Assembly (NCBI RefSeq): GCF_009495355.1 | Contig: NZ_VZAD01000037.1 | Span: 1 to 64,000, forward strand | Origin: Segatella copri | GTDB taxonomy: Bacteria > Bacteroidota > Bacteroidia > Bacteroidales > Bacteroidaceae | DNA: 64,000 nt | Direction of reading: 5' to 3' | Shown here: in pieces, positions 9,163-18,020 of the stretch | How the letters are laid out: each line of letters starts with the position of its first letter | How positions within the stretch are numbered: position 1 is the first letter of the stretch | Program-made: the position numbers and the translations under genes | Notes under the pieces: model-generated | Database searches by the model: none | What the model was told of the DNA's origin: nothing | What the model saw: only the letters and a program-made list of their open reading frames with translations

Positions 9163-9193
9163 AAAAAGGCAGCCCTTCATTCCAAGGGCTGCC
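9163..9193 (-). terminator. Terminator of the serine palmitoyltransferase gene
   Basis: The stem is GGCAGCCCTT/AAGGGCTGCC with a six-base loop, followed on the minus strand by TTTTT. It lies 45 bp past the stop codon at 9238. Confidence 0.85.
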
Positions 9194-9237
9194 TCTCTCT
9201 ATAATATAAATAGGTGTAATTCCAATATAAGTAGCGC

Positions 9238-10428
9238 TTACTTGATGACGCCTTCCTCTACGAAGACCTCCTTCAGAATTTTCACACCGCGTTCTACCTG
9301 CTCCTTGGTATGAGTAGCCATGAGGGCGAAACGTACCAATGTGTCCTGAGGAGCACATGCTGGAGGGATGACTGGGTTGATGAATACGCCACGGTCGTAA
9401 GCCTTCTTGGTTACCTCGAAAGTCTTCATAGCATCGCGCACATAGAGAGGAATGATAGGACTCTCTGTCTCGCCAATCTCGAAACCTTCCTCACGGAAAC
9501 GCTTCAGGGCGTAGTTGGTAACATCCCACAACTGCTCGAAGCGCTCTGGCTCGTTCTGAATGATGTGAAGAGCCTCCAAGGCTGCTGCTGTGGCTGCTGG
9601 AGTGTTGGATGCACTGAAGATATAAGTACGGCAAGAATGACGCAGGAAGTTGATGGTGTCCTTGTCTGATGCGATGAAACCACCGATAGACGCCAGACTC
9701 TTGGAGAATGTACCCATGATGAGGTCGACCTCGTCGGTAAGACCAAAGTGATCGCATACGCCACGTCCCTGCTTGCCAAACACACCCAGGCCATGAGCCT
9801 CGTCCACCATGATGGAGCAGTTGTACTTGTGCTTCAACTTGACAATCTCTGGCAAGTTGGCCAAGTCGCCCTCCATAGAGAAGACGCCATCGACAACGAT
9901 CAGCTTGATAGCCTCATGAGGCAAGGTCTTGAGTACGCGCTCAAGGTCCTCCATATCATTGTGCTTATAGTGCAGCTGGGTTGCAAACGAAAGACGGCGG
10001 CCGTCTACGATACTGGCGTGGTCGCGGTCGTCGCAGATGATATAGTCATTGCGGCCTACCACACAAGCCAACACGCCCTGGTTGACAGAGAAACCTGTAG
10101 AGAAGCACAGGGACTCATCCTTGTGCATGAACTCGGCCAACTCCTTCTCGAGCTGTACGTGAAGGTCGAGGGTTCCATTGAGGAAACGGCTTCCTGCACA
10201 ACCAGAACCATACTTGTCGAGAGCAGCCTTGGCTGCATCGATAACACGCTGGTCGTTGGTCAAACCCTGATAAGCATTAGAACCGAACATCAAAATCTTA
10301 TGTCCATCGATGTCGGTAACTTCCGTCATCTGCTTACTGGTGATCTCACGGAAGTATGGGTACACACCGGCAGCCATATACTTCTGAGGTTCACGATAAT
10401 TCTTGTATTTTTCTTGTAATTGTCCCAT
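9238..10428 (-). CDS. spt: Serine palmitoyltransferase-like alpha-oxoamine synthase
   Basis: 396 residues, a PLP-dependent fold-type I enzyme. The PLP lysine is Lys243 in GTFSKSLAS. Asp209 in MVDEAHGLG pairs with the pyridine nitrogen, and His137 in DRDHAS stacks on the ring. The close match to the Bacteroides/Porphyromonas type (GSNAYQGLT near residue 50, GSGCAGSRFLNG) favours condensation of serine with a fatty acyl-CoA to 3-ketosphinganine, the first step of sphingolipid synthesis. 2-amino-3-ketobutyrate CoA ligase is the main alternative. The divergent neighbour is a lipid kinase, which supports a sphingolipid role. Confidence 0.87.
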   Translation of the reverse strand: MGQLQEKYKNYREPQKYMAAGVYPYFREITSKQMTEVTDIDGHKILMFGSNAYQGLTNDQRVIDAAKAALDKYGSGCAGSRFLNGTLDLHVQLEKELAEFMHKDESLCFSTGFSVNQGVLACVVGRNDYIICDDRDHASIVDGRRLSFATQLHYKHNDMEDLERVLKTLPHEAIKLIVVDGVFSMEGDLANLPEIVKLKHKYNCSIMVDEAHGLGVFGKQGRGVCDHFGLTDEVDLIMGTFSKSLASIGGFIASDKDTINFLRHSCRTYIFSASNTPAATAAALEALHIIQNEPERFEQLWDVTNYALKRFREEGFEIGETESPIIPLYVRDAMKTFEVTKKAYDRGVFINPVIPPACAPQDTLVRFALMATHTKEQVERGVKILKEVFVEEGVIK

Positions 10429-10470
10429 TATGAATAGGTGTACTTTTTATAATTTCTAAGTTTACAGGGT

Positions 10471-10479
10471 GCAAAGATA
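10471..10479 (-). promoter_or_regulatory. Promoter of the serine palmitoyltransferase gene
   Basis: Minus strand TATCTTTGC, 43 bp before the start codon. It is one half of a divergent promoter pair. Confidence 0.7.
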
Positions 10480-10572
10480 CAAAAAAGAACTAATATATCG
10501 TGATTTTTTCCAAGAAAGTTGATTTTTAGTGTTTTTTTAGGGTCTAAAAAGGCGTTTTTATACTAATTTTAT

Positions 10573-10581
10573 TACTTTTGC
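10573..10581 (+). promoter_or_regulatory. Promoter of the lipid kinase gene
   Basis: TACTTTTGC, 32 bp before the ATG at 10614. It is divergent from the promoter at 10471-10479; the ~90 bp between them are very AT-rich. Confidence 0.65.
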
Positions 10582-10613
10582 AACTGAATATTCATAAAAT
10601 TCTGTCTAATTAG

Positions 10614-11642
10614 ATGAAGAAGAAGATCGTTTTTATCATGAATCCTATCTCGGGCACGGCAAGCAAAGCATCCATCCCCAACCTGATAGATAGCATTCTG
10701 GACAAGGACCGCTTTGAGTACGAGATAAGAACTACGGAAAGAGCCGGACACGCATCGGAAATTGCTTCCGAGGCGAAGGAGGCTCATGTTGACATTGTGG
10801 TGGCTGTGGGAGGTGACGGTACTGTCAACGAAGTGGCAAGAGCCATCGTACACTCCGACACAGCTCTGGGAATTCTGCCTTGTGGATCGGGCAACGGACT
10901 GGCTCGTCACCTCATGCTGCCCATGAACCTGAAAAAGAGTATTGAGATCATCAACCAATGCGAGATTCACGACCTCGACTATGGGGTCATCAACGGCTAT
11001 CCTTTCTTCTGTACCTGCGGTATGGGATTTGACGCCTTCGTAAGCATGAAGTTTGCCGAAAGCGGCAAACGAGGACCCATCAGCTATGCTGAGAACATTC
11101 TGAGAGAAGGACTGAAGTATCAGCCTGAAACCTACACCCTCGAGGACGAGACGGGAACAAAGCAATACAAGGCCTTCCTCATCTCGTGTGCCAACGCATC
11201 GCAATATGGCAACAACGCCTATATCGCTCCACAGGCATCGATGAGCGACGGACTGATGGACGTGGTCATCATGGAGCCTTTCGATGTACTGGAGGCTCCG
11301 CAGGTAAGTTTCGATATGTTCAACAAGACGCTCGACAAGCACTCCAAGATTAAGTCGTTCAGATGCAAAAAGCTGCATATCACCCGCACCAAGCCTGGTG
11401 TCATCCATTATGACGGCGACCCGGTTATGACGGGTGCTGACATTGATGTGCATTTGGAGGAGAAAGGCATCAAGATTATCGTCAACCCATTTGCCGACAA
11501 GAATGCCCGGAAACCCAACGCCATACAGTCGGCCTTTGCCGATTTCTTCAACGGTCTCAATGCCGTGAGAAGCGACATCAGAGAGCAAGGAAGAAAGGTG
11601 GAGGCACTGAGCAAACTCGTGCAGAGCAAACTGAACTTATGA
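10614..11642 (+). CDS. Diacylglycerol kinase family lipid kinase (possible sphingoid-base kinase)
   Basis: 342 residues with the DAGK catalytic domain. The N-terminal strand is IVFIMNPISG, the nucleotide-binding motif VGGDGT is at 65-70, and PCGSGNGLARH at 89-99 is the conserved second motif. It transfers phosphate from ATP to a lipid hydroxyl in the cytoplasmic face of the membrane. The divergent pairing with serine palmitoyltransferase suggests that the substrate could be a sphingoid base or ceramide rather than diacylglycerol; that part is inference. The C-terminal ~45 residues form a charged extension with no recognised motif. The repeat-rich spacer starts right after its stop. Confidence 0.88.
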   Translation: MKKKIVFIMNPISGTASKASIPNLIDSILDKDRFEYEIRTTERAGHASEIASEAKEAHVDIVVAVGGDGTVNEVARAIVHSDTALGILPCGSGNGLARHLMLPMNLKKSIEIINQCEIHDLDYGVINGYPFFCTCGMGFDAFVSMKFAESGKRGPISYAENILREGLKYQPETYTLEDETGTKQYKAFLISCANASQYGNNAYIAPQASMSDGLMDVVIMEPFDVLEAPQVSFDMFNKTLDKHSKIKSFRCKKLHITRTKPGVIHYDGDPVMTGADIDVHLEEKGIKIIVNPFADKNARKPNAIQSAFADFFNGLNAVRSDIREQGRKVEALSKLVQSKLNL

Positions 11643-11651
11643 TGCTTGACG

Positions 11652-11829
11652 AAGGAGTTAAAGAGTTGAGAAGTTAAGGAGTTAAGGTGTTAAGGAGTTA
11701 AGGAGTTAAGGAGTTAAGGAGTTAAGACAAATGCCTTTAAGGGATTGTTTAATTTCAAGTCCACTTAAGCATTTGTCTTAGCTCCTCAGCGACCGCAGGG
11801 AGCGATAACTTCTTAACTTCTTAACTTCC
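11652..11829. repeat. Octamer tandem array with a hairpin core
   Basis: About nine copies of an 8-bp unit (GGAGTTAA with variants) run from 11652 to 11726. A perfect 12-bp stem follows, 11723-11734 pairing with 11769-11780 (TAAGACAAATGC and its complement). The opposite arm 11807-11829 repeats the complementary unit (CTTAACTT). The whole would fold as a long imperfect hairpin just after the lipid kinase gene and may act in transcription termination or mRNA 3' protection. Confidence 0.8.
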
Positions 11830-11850
11830 TTGAAATCCTTTGAAAACTCC

Positions 11851-11886
11851 TTTGAAATCTACTTTGAAATCTACTTTGAAATCTAC
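11851..11886. repeat. Three 12-bp tandem repeats
   Basis: Three exact copies of TTTGAAATCTAC, preceded by degenerate copies from about 11829. The spacer between the octamer array and the REP-like element shows no sign of coding. Confidence 0.85.
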
Positions 11887-12145
11887 TTGATTCAAGTTTC
11901 GCAAGTAAGCCCCACACGCCCTGAAAGGGCAGAAGCTCTTAGCCCAGGGCATCGCCCTGGGTTGTTTGGGGCGGTAACCTGTCGCCCTGTAAGGGCAAAA
12001 GCTTTAAAACTCCAGGCAATATATAAAGCTGTTGCCCTTACAGGGCGCATTGCTGATTGCCATTATACCCAGGGCGATGCCCTGGGCTAGGAGCTTTTGG
12101 GCCTTCAGCCCGTACTTGAACCACATGCGAAACTTCAGTTACTTG
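11887..12145. repeat. Composite REP/MITE-like element
   Basis: The left end (CAAGTTTCGCAAG) and right end (TGCGAAACTTCAG) are imperfect inverted repeats. Inside are two oppositely oriented palindromes of the AGCCCAGGGCATCGCCCTGGG type (20 or so bases each) and paired GCCCTgTAAGGGC-type stems. Both ends match the shorter element at 20001-20097. It runs over the stop codon of trmN6. It carries no transposase and no believable ORF. Confidence 0.8.
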
Positions 12146-12834
12146 ATATAAAATTCTTCCGTTAACCGGGAATACCATTCCGAACGACTGCCATCCGGCA
12201 ACTGGAGCACTTCTGTAGACTCCTCAAAGTTGCCCATACGGCTACGGGAGAAGGTAAGAAGAAGCCGTTTGGGAGCCTTGCGCTCCACAGTCTTCACCAT
12301 ACATTTGCGAACAAGCGTAAAGCCCTTATAATAAGCCTCTTCCTCCACCCTACCAAACACTTCTGTGGGTACAACAATCGACAGGAAACCATGTTCCGTA
12401 AGCAGACGTCTGGCTCCGGCAAAGAGGTCGGCAAAAGGCAGTGTATCTGTGTGCCGGGCAAGCGAGCGCTTGACATCAGGATTTTTCAGACTGTCGACAA
12501 AGAAAGGCGGATTGCTGACGATGGCATCGTAAGGCTGGGAAGACAGAAAATCCTGCAACGGACAATGACTCACATGCACACTTCCGGCAAAAGGACTTGC
12601 CGCCACATTCTCGGCAGCCTGCCTGCAAGCCTCCTCGTCAATATCGATGGCATCGACTACTGACTGCGGAAAACGCTGGGCCATCATGAGTGCTACGAGA
12701 CCTGTCCCCGTACCTATATCCAGCACCCTGCTGCCTCCCAAAGCCCACGCTCCCAAGAGTACGCCGTCTGTGCCTACCTTCATGCCGCACTTATCCTGCA
12801 TGATTCCAAAATGTTTGAATTGAAAATCTGCCAC
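12139..12834 (-). CDS. tRNA1(Val) A37 N6-methyltransferase (TrmN6/YfiC family)
   Basis: 231 residues. The SAM-binding motif I is VLDIGTGTGLVAL (38-50), and the N6-adenine methyltransferase catalytic motif NPPF is at 108-111. The opening FQFKHFGIMQDKCGMKVGTDG is typical of YfiC proteins, with GTDGVLLGAW preceding motif I. It is expected to methylate N6 of adenosine 37 in tRNA1(Val). It stands alone, with a repeat element abutting its 3' end. Confidence 0.88.
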   Translation of the reverse strand: MADFQFKHFGIMQDKCGMKVGTDGVLLGAWALGGSRVLDIGTGTGLVALMMAQRFPQSVVDAIDIDEEACRQAAENVAASPFAGSVHVSHCPLQDFLSSQPYDAIVSNPPFFVDSLKNPDVKRSLARHTDTLPFADLFAGARRLLTEHGFLSIVVPTEVFGRVEEEAYYKGFTLVRKCMVKTVERKAPKRLLLTFSRSRMGNFEESTEVLQLPDGSRSEWYSRLTEEFYIK

Positions 12835-12983
12835 CGTTTCTTGTTTTTATTCTGATTTACGCAACTTTCGCTTACCTCAGGAAAAACGCAAACAAGTCTG
12901 TTTTATTTTATCATTTTTACAAAAAAATGCCACGAATATATTAAAATATCTATACCAACCCCTCTGAATTCAATAAAAATGAC

Positions 12984-12992
12984 TACCTTTGC
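12984..12992 (+). promoter_or_regulatory. lon promoter
   Basis: TACCTTTGC, 27 bp before the lon start codon. No CIRCE-like inverted repeat is seen nearby. Confidence 0.7.
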
Positions 12993-13019
12993 ACCCTAAA
13001 AAGAATTCTAAAAACGAAT

Positions 13020-15488
13020 ATGAACAGAAAACAAAATACACAATTTCAAATGATAGCCGATTTTGACGGCGATGCTTCTGTATTGGTGGCAGAAAGAGAA
13101 TCAGGAGAATACCCTATTCTCTGCACACGCAATCTCGTCATCTTTCCTACCGTTCTGGCACCCATCATCGTGGGAAGACCCCAGAGCGTTCAGCTCGCCC
13201 AAAAGCTAATCGAAAATCCAGACAAGGTATTCTGTATCTTCTGCCAGAAAGATGAGGCTACAGAAAACCCCACATCTGGAAACCTCTATAAGACTGGTGT
13301 GTTTGCTAAACTCATAAAAACAGTTGAACTGCCAGGAGTAGAATCAGGTAACATAACCATCGTGGTACAGGCTCTTGGCAGATGCCGACTCGAACAGATC
13401 ACATCAATAAGTCCTTACTACAAAGGACAGGTAACCAGTCTGCCAGAAAAGTGGCCCAACCTGGAAGACGTGCATTTCCAGACGCTGTTGGACACACTGC
13501 ATCAGGAAACAGCCAACTTCATACATGCCTGCGATGATATGCCCAATGAGGCTGAATATGCCCTCAACAACATATCCAACCCCATGATAGCTGCCAACTT
13601 CATCTGCAGCAACATGCCTTTCAGCATAGAGGACAAGATGGAGATGCTGGAGAAAGACAACCTCAGCGACCGTCTTTACATCGCTCTGAAAGCTGAGCAC
13701 AAAGAGCTGCAGCTGCTGAGCATACAGTCGGACATCAAGCAGAAAACACGCTTCGACCTCGACGAACAGCAGAGAGAATACTTCCTGCAGCAGCAACTCA
13801 AGAACATACGCGAGGAACTGGGGGGAGACGAGAAGAATCCTGAGCGAAAAGAACTGACTGAAAAGGCCAAGAACAAGAAATGGAACGAGGCTACAGCCAA
13901 GGCGTTCAATAAGGAATTGAACAAGCTCGAAACCATCAACCCACAGAGCCCCGACTACTCTATCCTCGTCAACTACCTGCAGACCATGGTAGACCTGCCT
14001 TGGAATGAATATACTCAGGACAACCTGAGCCTCAAGCATGCCAAGAAAGTTCTCGACAAAGCGCACTATGGCATGGAAAAGGTTAAGGAACGTATCCTGG
14101 AATACCTGGCTGTAAGATCGCTGCGAGGAGACCTGAAGAGCCCTATCCTCTGCCTCTATGGCCCTCCAGGAGTTGGCAAGACAAGTCTTGGAAAGAGCAT
14201 CGCTGAGGCGATGGGCAGAAAATATGTGCGTATGTCATTGGGCGGTCTGCACGACGAGTCGGAGATACGAGGACACCGCCGTACCTATATAGGAGCCATG
14301 CCCGGACAAATCATCAAGAACATTCAGAAGGCTGGAAGCAGCAACCCTGTATTCATCCTCGACGAGATAGACAAAGTGACACAGAACACCATCAACGGAA
14401 ACCCGGCATCGGCTCTGCTCGAAGTGCTCGACCCAGAACAGAACAATGCCTTCCACGACAATTATCTCGATACAGACTACGATTTGTCGAAGGTGCTCTT
14501 CATTGCTACTGCCAACGATATCAGCAGTATTCCACGTCCGTTGCTCGACCGTATGGAGCTCATCGAGGTGGGCGGATACATCATCGAGGAGAAGGTGGAG
14601 ATAGCCAAGCGACACCTGGTGCCACGCGAACTGAAGAATACTGGTCTCGACAAGTATGAGCCCAAGATAAAGTTTACCAAAGCAGCCATCGAAGACCTGA
14701 TAGACCACTATACACGCGAAAGCGGAGTGCGCCAACTCGAGAAAGCTATCAACAAGGCTTTGCGCAAGATGGCATACAAGCTGGCATATACCGACGAACT
14801 GGAGAAGCCTACCATCACTCCTGCTGAGGTGGAAGAGTTGTTGGGCAAGCCTATCTTCACACGCGACATCTACCAGGGAAACCAATATGCTGGCGTGGTA
14901 ACAGGACTGGCATGGACATCGGTAGGAGGAGAAATCCTCTTCATAGAAACCTCGCTCAGCAAGAGCAAGGCTGCCAAACTCACCCTGACAGGAAACCTGG
15001 GCGACGTGATGAAGGAATCGGCGGTCATTGCGCTGGAATATGTCAAGGCGCACGCCGACCTCTTGGGCATAGACTATCGTATCTTCGAAAACTGGAACAT
15101 CCATATCCATGTGCCCGAGGGAGCTACTCCTAAAGACGGTCCTTCTGCTGGTATCACCATCGCTACAAGTATCGCATCGGCCCTGACACAGCGCAAGGTG
15201 CGAAAGAACACAGCCATGACAGGAGAGATAACACTTCGTGGAAAAGTTCTCCCCGTAGGTGGCATCAAGGAGAAGATTCTGGCCGCCAAGCGAGCCGGCA
15301 TTACCGATATCGTGATCTGTCAGGACAATAAGAAAGACATTGAGGAGATTCCTGAGATCTATCGCAAGGGAGTGGAATTCCACTATGTGGAGAATGTTGC
15401 CGATGTTTGGCACTTCGCGCTCACCGACGAGAAGGTGGAACATCCCATCGATTTCACGATTCCCGAGGATGCGAAGAAAGGAGAGTGA
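13020..15488 (+). CDS. lon: ATP-dependent protease Lon
   Basis: 822 residues. The N-terminal LON substrate-binding domain (~30-235) is followed by a coiled-coil stretch. The AAA+ module has Walker A GPPGVGKT at 381-388 and Walker [10 protein letters not shown]. The C-terminal protease domain has catalytic Ser709 in PKDGPSAG and Lys752 in GGIKEK, at the same spacing as E. coli Ser679/Lys722. It degrades damaged and short-lived regulatory proteins in the cytoplasm. tgt follows 22 bp downstream, so the two are probably co-transcribed. Confidence 0.97.
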   Translation: MNRKQNTQFQMIADFDGDASVLVAERESGEYPILCTRNLVIFPTVLAPIIVGRPQSVQLAQKLIENPDKVFCIFCQKDEATENPTSGNLYKTGVFAKLIKTVELPGVESGNITIVVQALGRCRLEQITSISPYYKGQVTSLPEKWPNLEDVHFQTLLDTLHQETANFIHACDDMPNEAEYALNNISNPMIAANFICSNMPFSIEDKMEMLEKDNLSDRLYIALKAEHKELQLLSIQSDIKQKTRFDLDEQQREYFLQQQLKNIREELGGDEKNPERKELTEKAKNKKWNEATAKAFNKELNKLETINPQSPDYSILVNYLQTMVDLPWNEYTQDNLSLKHAKKVLDKAHYGMEKVKERILEYLAVRSLRGDLKSPILCLYGPPGVGKTSLGKSIAEAMGRKYVRMSLGGLHDESEIRGHRRTYIGAMPGQIIKNIQKAGSSNPVFILDEIDKVTQNTINGNPASALLEVLDPEQNNAFHDNYLDTDYDLSKVLFIATANDISSIPRPLLDRMELIEVGGYIIEEKVEIAKRHLVPRELKNTGLDKYEPKIKFTKAAIEDLIDHYTRESGVRQLEKAINKALRKMAYKLAYTDELEKPTITPAEVEELLGKPIFTRDIYQGNQYAGVVTGLAWTSVGGEILFIETSLSKSKAAKLTLTGNLGDVMKESAVIALEYVKAHADLLGIDYRIFENWNIHIHVPEGATPKDGPSAGITIATSIASALTQRKVRKNTAMTGEITLRGKVLPVGGIKEKILAAKRAGITDIVICQDNKKDIEEIPEIYRKGVEFHYVENVADVWHFALTDEKVEHPIDFTIPEDAKKGE

Positions 15489-15510
15489 GAAATCAATATA
15501 AACAAGAAGA

Positions 15511-16638
15511 ATGAAATTCGAACTACAAGTAACAGATAAAGCCAGTGATGCACGCACAGGCATCATCACCACCGACCACGGACAGATAAAGACTCCTATC
15601 TTTATGCCTGTGGGAACTGTCGGATCAGTGAAAGGTGTGCACTTCGAGGAACTGCGCCAACAGGTTAAGGCACAGATCATCTTAGGCAACACCTACCACC
15701 TATACCTACGACCAGGACTCGAGGTCATCAAGGCCGCAGGCGGACTGCATGGCTTCAACGGATGGGACCGACCCATCCTGACAGACAGTGGCGGATTCCA
15801 GGTGTTCTCGCTTACAGGCATCCGAAAGTTGCGTGAGGAGGGGTGCGAGTTCCGCTCTCACATCGACGGAAGCAAGCACATCTTCACACCCGAGAACGTG
15901 ATGGACACTGAGCGAATTATTGGTGCCGACATCATGATGGCGTTCGACGAGTGTCCTCCTGGACAAAGCGACTTCCAGTATGCCAAGAAGAGTCTCGAGA
16001 TGACACAGCGTTGGCTCGACCGCTGTGTCAAGCGCTTCAACGAGACCGAACCGCTGTACGGATATCAGCAAAGCCTCTTCCCCATCGTGCAGGGCTGCAC
16101 CTTCCCCGAGCTGAGAAGAGAGGCGGCCAAATATGTGGCAGACAAGGGAGCCGACGGAAATGCTATCGGTGGACTTGCCGTAGGCGAGCCCACTGAGGTG
16201 ATGTACGAAATGATAGAGGTGGTGAACGAAATCCTGCCCAAGGACAAGCCGCGCTATCTTATGGGTGTGGGTACACCACAGAACATACTCGAGGCCATAG
16301 AACGAGGAGTGGACATGTTCGACTGTGTGATGCCAACCCGCAACGGACGCAACGCCATGCTCTTCACCTACAACGGAACGATGAACATGCGCAACAAGAA
16401 ATGGGAAATGGACTTCAGTCCCGTAGACCCTGACGGATGCGACATCGACCGTATCACAACCAAGGCTTACCTGCATCACCTCTTCAAGGCACAGGAACTC
16501 CTGGCCATGCAGATAGCAAGCATACACAACCTGGCCTTCTATCTGCGACTCGTCACCGATGCGCGACAGCACATCGAGCAGGGAGACTTCGTGCAATGGA
16601 AAAATTCGATCATCGACCAGCTGGGACAAAGAATATAA
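15511..16638 (+). CDS. tgt: tRNA-guanine transglycosylase (Tgt)
   Basis: 375 residues. It exchanges guanine-34 for a queuine precursor in Asp/Asn/His/Tyr tRNAs. Asp92 in TDSGGFQVFS and the nucleophile Asp271 in FDCVMPTRNGR are present. The zinc site is unusual. Aligned through AYLHHL, the three E. coli cysteines (302, 304, 307) correspond to Asp308, Cys310 and Asp313 here, while the histidine ligand (His339 in IHNL) is kept. From memory, Bacteroidetes enzymes often lack these cysteines, so this may be a lineage trait. It lies between lon and an lptF-like gene, probably in one operon. Confidence 0.95.
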   Translation: MKFELQVTDKASDARTGIITTDHGQIKTPIFMPVGTVGSVKGVHFEELRQQVKAQIILGNTYHLYLRPGLEVIKAAGGLHGFNGWDRPILTDSGGFQVFSLTGIRKLREEGCEFRSHIDGSKHIFTPENVMDTERIIGADIMMAFDECPPGQSDFQYAKKSLEMTQRWLDRCVKRFNETEPLYGYQQSLFPIVQGCTFPELRREAAKYVADKGADGNAIGGLAVGEPTEVMYEMIEVVNEILPKDKPRYLMGVGTPQNILEAIERGVDMFDCVMPTRNGRNAMLFTYNGTMNMRNKKWEMDFSPVDPDGCDIDRITTKAYLHHLFKAQELLAMQIASIHNLAFYLRLVTDARQHIEQGDFVQWKNSIIDQLGQRI

Positions 16639-16725
16639 AGACCACAGGCTGGGAGAACAAACGCAAAGACCACAGACTGACTGGTCAAACAAAAAAAAGA
16701 CCTATTAAAAGGTCAAAAACATAAA

Positions 16726-17967
16726 ATGAAGACATTTCATCAATTAAGAAAACATCGCAGGCTCTATAAAGCCAAAAGATGGTTCGGACAACACTTTGCT
16801 GGGCTCATACACATCACACAATGGCTCGCAAAGAAGTTGGCCTTCCTGCGTATACTCAGGTTCCTGAACCCATTCAGGTATATCAAGCGCATGGACTGGT
16901 ACATCATCAAGAAGTTTGTAGGCACATACTTCTTCTCTATCCTGCTGATTATCTCGGTGGCTATCGTGTTCGACGTAAACGACAACCTGCCTAAATTCAC
17001 CGAGAATCATGCACCGCTGAGGGCTATCGTCTTTGACTATTACCTCAACTTCGTGCCTTACTTCGCCAACCTCTTCAGTGCGCTGTTTGTCTTCATTGCC
17101 GTCATCTTCTTTACATCTAAGATGGCTGGCAACTCTGAGATTATCGCCATCATGGCATCAGGCATCTCATTCAAGCGGCTGTTGCGCCCTTACATGATTA
17201 CCTGCATCATGCTCTCGGCCATGTCGTATGCCCTCTCTGCCTATGTTATTCCCTATGGAACGGTGGTAAGACAGAATTTCGAAATCAAGTACAAGAAGAA
17301 GAGCAAGAACACATCGGCAGAAAACGTACAGCTGCAGGTGGACAGGGGCGTCATCGCGTATCTGCAGCACTACGACAACCAAAGCAAGAAAGGCTTCGGC
17401 TTCTGCCTTGACAAGTTTAAGGACAAGAAATTGGTAAGCCACCTCACCGCCATGGAGGTGCAGTACGACACCATCTCCGACTCCAAGTACCACTGGAAAA
17501 TAAGAAACTGGAAGGTACGACAGCTCCAAGGACTGAAGGAGCACATCACCAGCGGAGCCGAGAAAGACACCATCATCATGATGGAACCCACCGACCTGGT
17601 ATACTCCAAGGGACAGCAGGAAACATTTACCAGTCCTGCACTGAAGGATTATATCTCCAAACAGATCAACCGAGGTTCGGGCAATGTGGTGCAATACCAG
17701 GTGGAATATCACAAGCGAATTGCAGCCTCATTCGCCTCATTCATCCTTACCATAATAGGTGTGTCGCTCTCGTCGCGCAAGCGCAAAGGTGGAATGGGAA
17801 CATCGCTCGGCATCGGACTGGCACTGAGTTTTAGCTACATCATGCTGCAAACCATCTCTGCCACATTCGCCATCCAGGACAACTTCCCGCCTATGCTGGC
17901 TGCCTGGATGCCCAACTTCCTCTTCGCATTCGTGGCATACTTCTGCTACCGCAACGCACCGAGGTAA
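16726..17967 (+). CDS. LptF/LptG (YjgP/YjgQ) family permease
   Basis: 413 residues. Three membrane helices in the N-terminal half (starting IIKKFVGTYFFSILLI, then YFANLFSALFVFIAVIF and the segment after FKRLLRPY) and three at the C-terminus enclose a large periplasmic domain, as in LPS export permeases. The conserved SEIIAIMASGISF motif is present. It should move LPS out of the inner membrane with LptB. The annotated start adds ~55 basic residues before the usual MDWYIIKKF; a start at 16891 is a good alternative. It sits between tgt and a DEAD-box helicase. Confidence 0.9.
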   Translation: MKTFHQLRKHRRLYKAKRWFGQHFAGLIHITQWLAKKLAFLRILRFLNPFRYIKRMDWYIIKKFVGTYFFSILLIISVAIVFDVNDNLPKFTENHAPLRAIVFDYYLNFVPYFANLFSALFVFIAVIFFTSKMAGNSEIIAIMASGISFKRLLRPYMITCIMLSAMSYALSAYVIPYGTVVRQNFEIKYKKKSKNTSAENVQLQVDRGVIAYLQHYDNQSKKGFGFCLDKFKDKKLVSHLTAMEVQYDTISDSKYHWKIRNWKVRQLQGLKEHITSGAEKDTIIMMEPTDLVYSKGQQETFTSPALKDYISKQINRGSGNVVQYQVEYHKRIAASFASFILTIIGVSLSSRKRKGGMGTSLGIGLALSFSYIMLQTISATFAIQDNFPPMLAAWMPNFLFAFVAYFCYRNAPR

Positions 17968-18020
17968 GTATTAATGATTAATGACAAAAAATGAAAAAAG
18001 GAAAAAGAAAAATAAGAAAT

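Noticed and set aside
10572..11588. A 338-codon minus-strand frame
   Set aside because: Antisense to the lipid kinase gene, whose GGDGT and GSGNG motifs are clear.
11830..12090. An 86-codon frame
   Set aside because: It is translated 12-bp repeats followed by REP-like palindromes; such repeat-derived frames are common artefacts.
14235..15692. A 485-codon minus-strand frame across lon and tgt
   Set aside because: Antisense to two well-supported genes and spanning their junction; no domain or start context.
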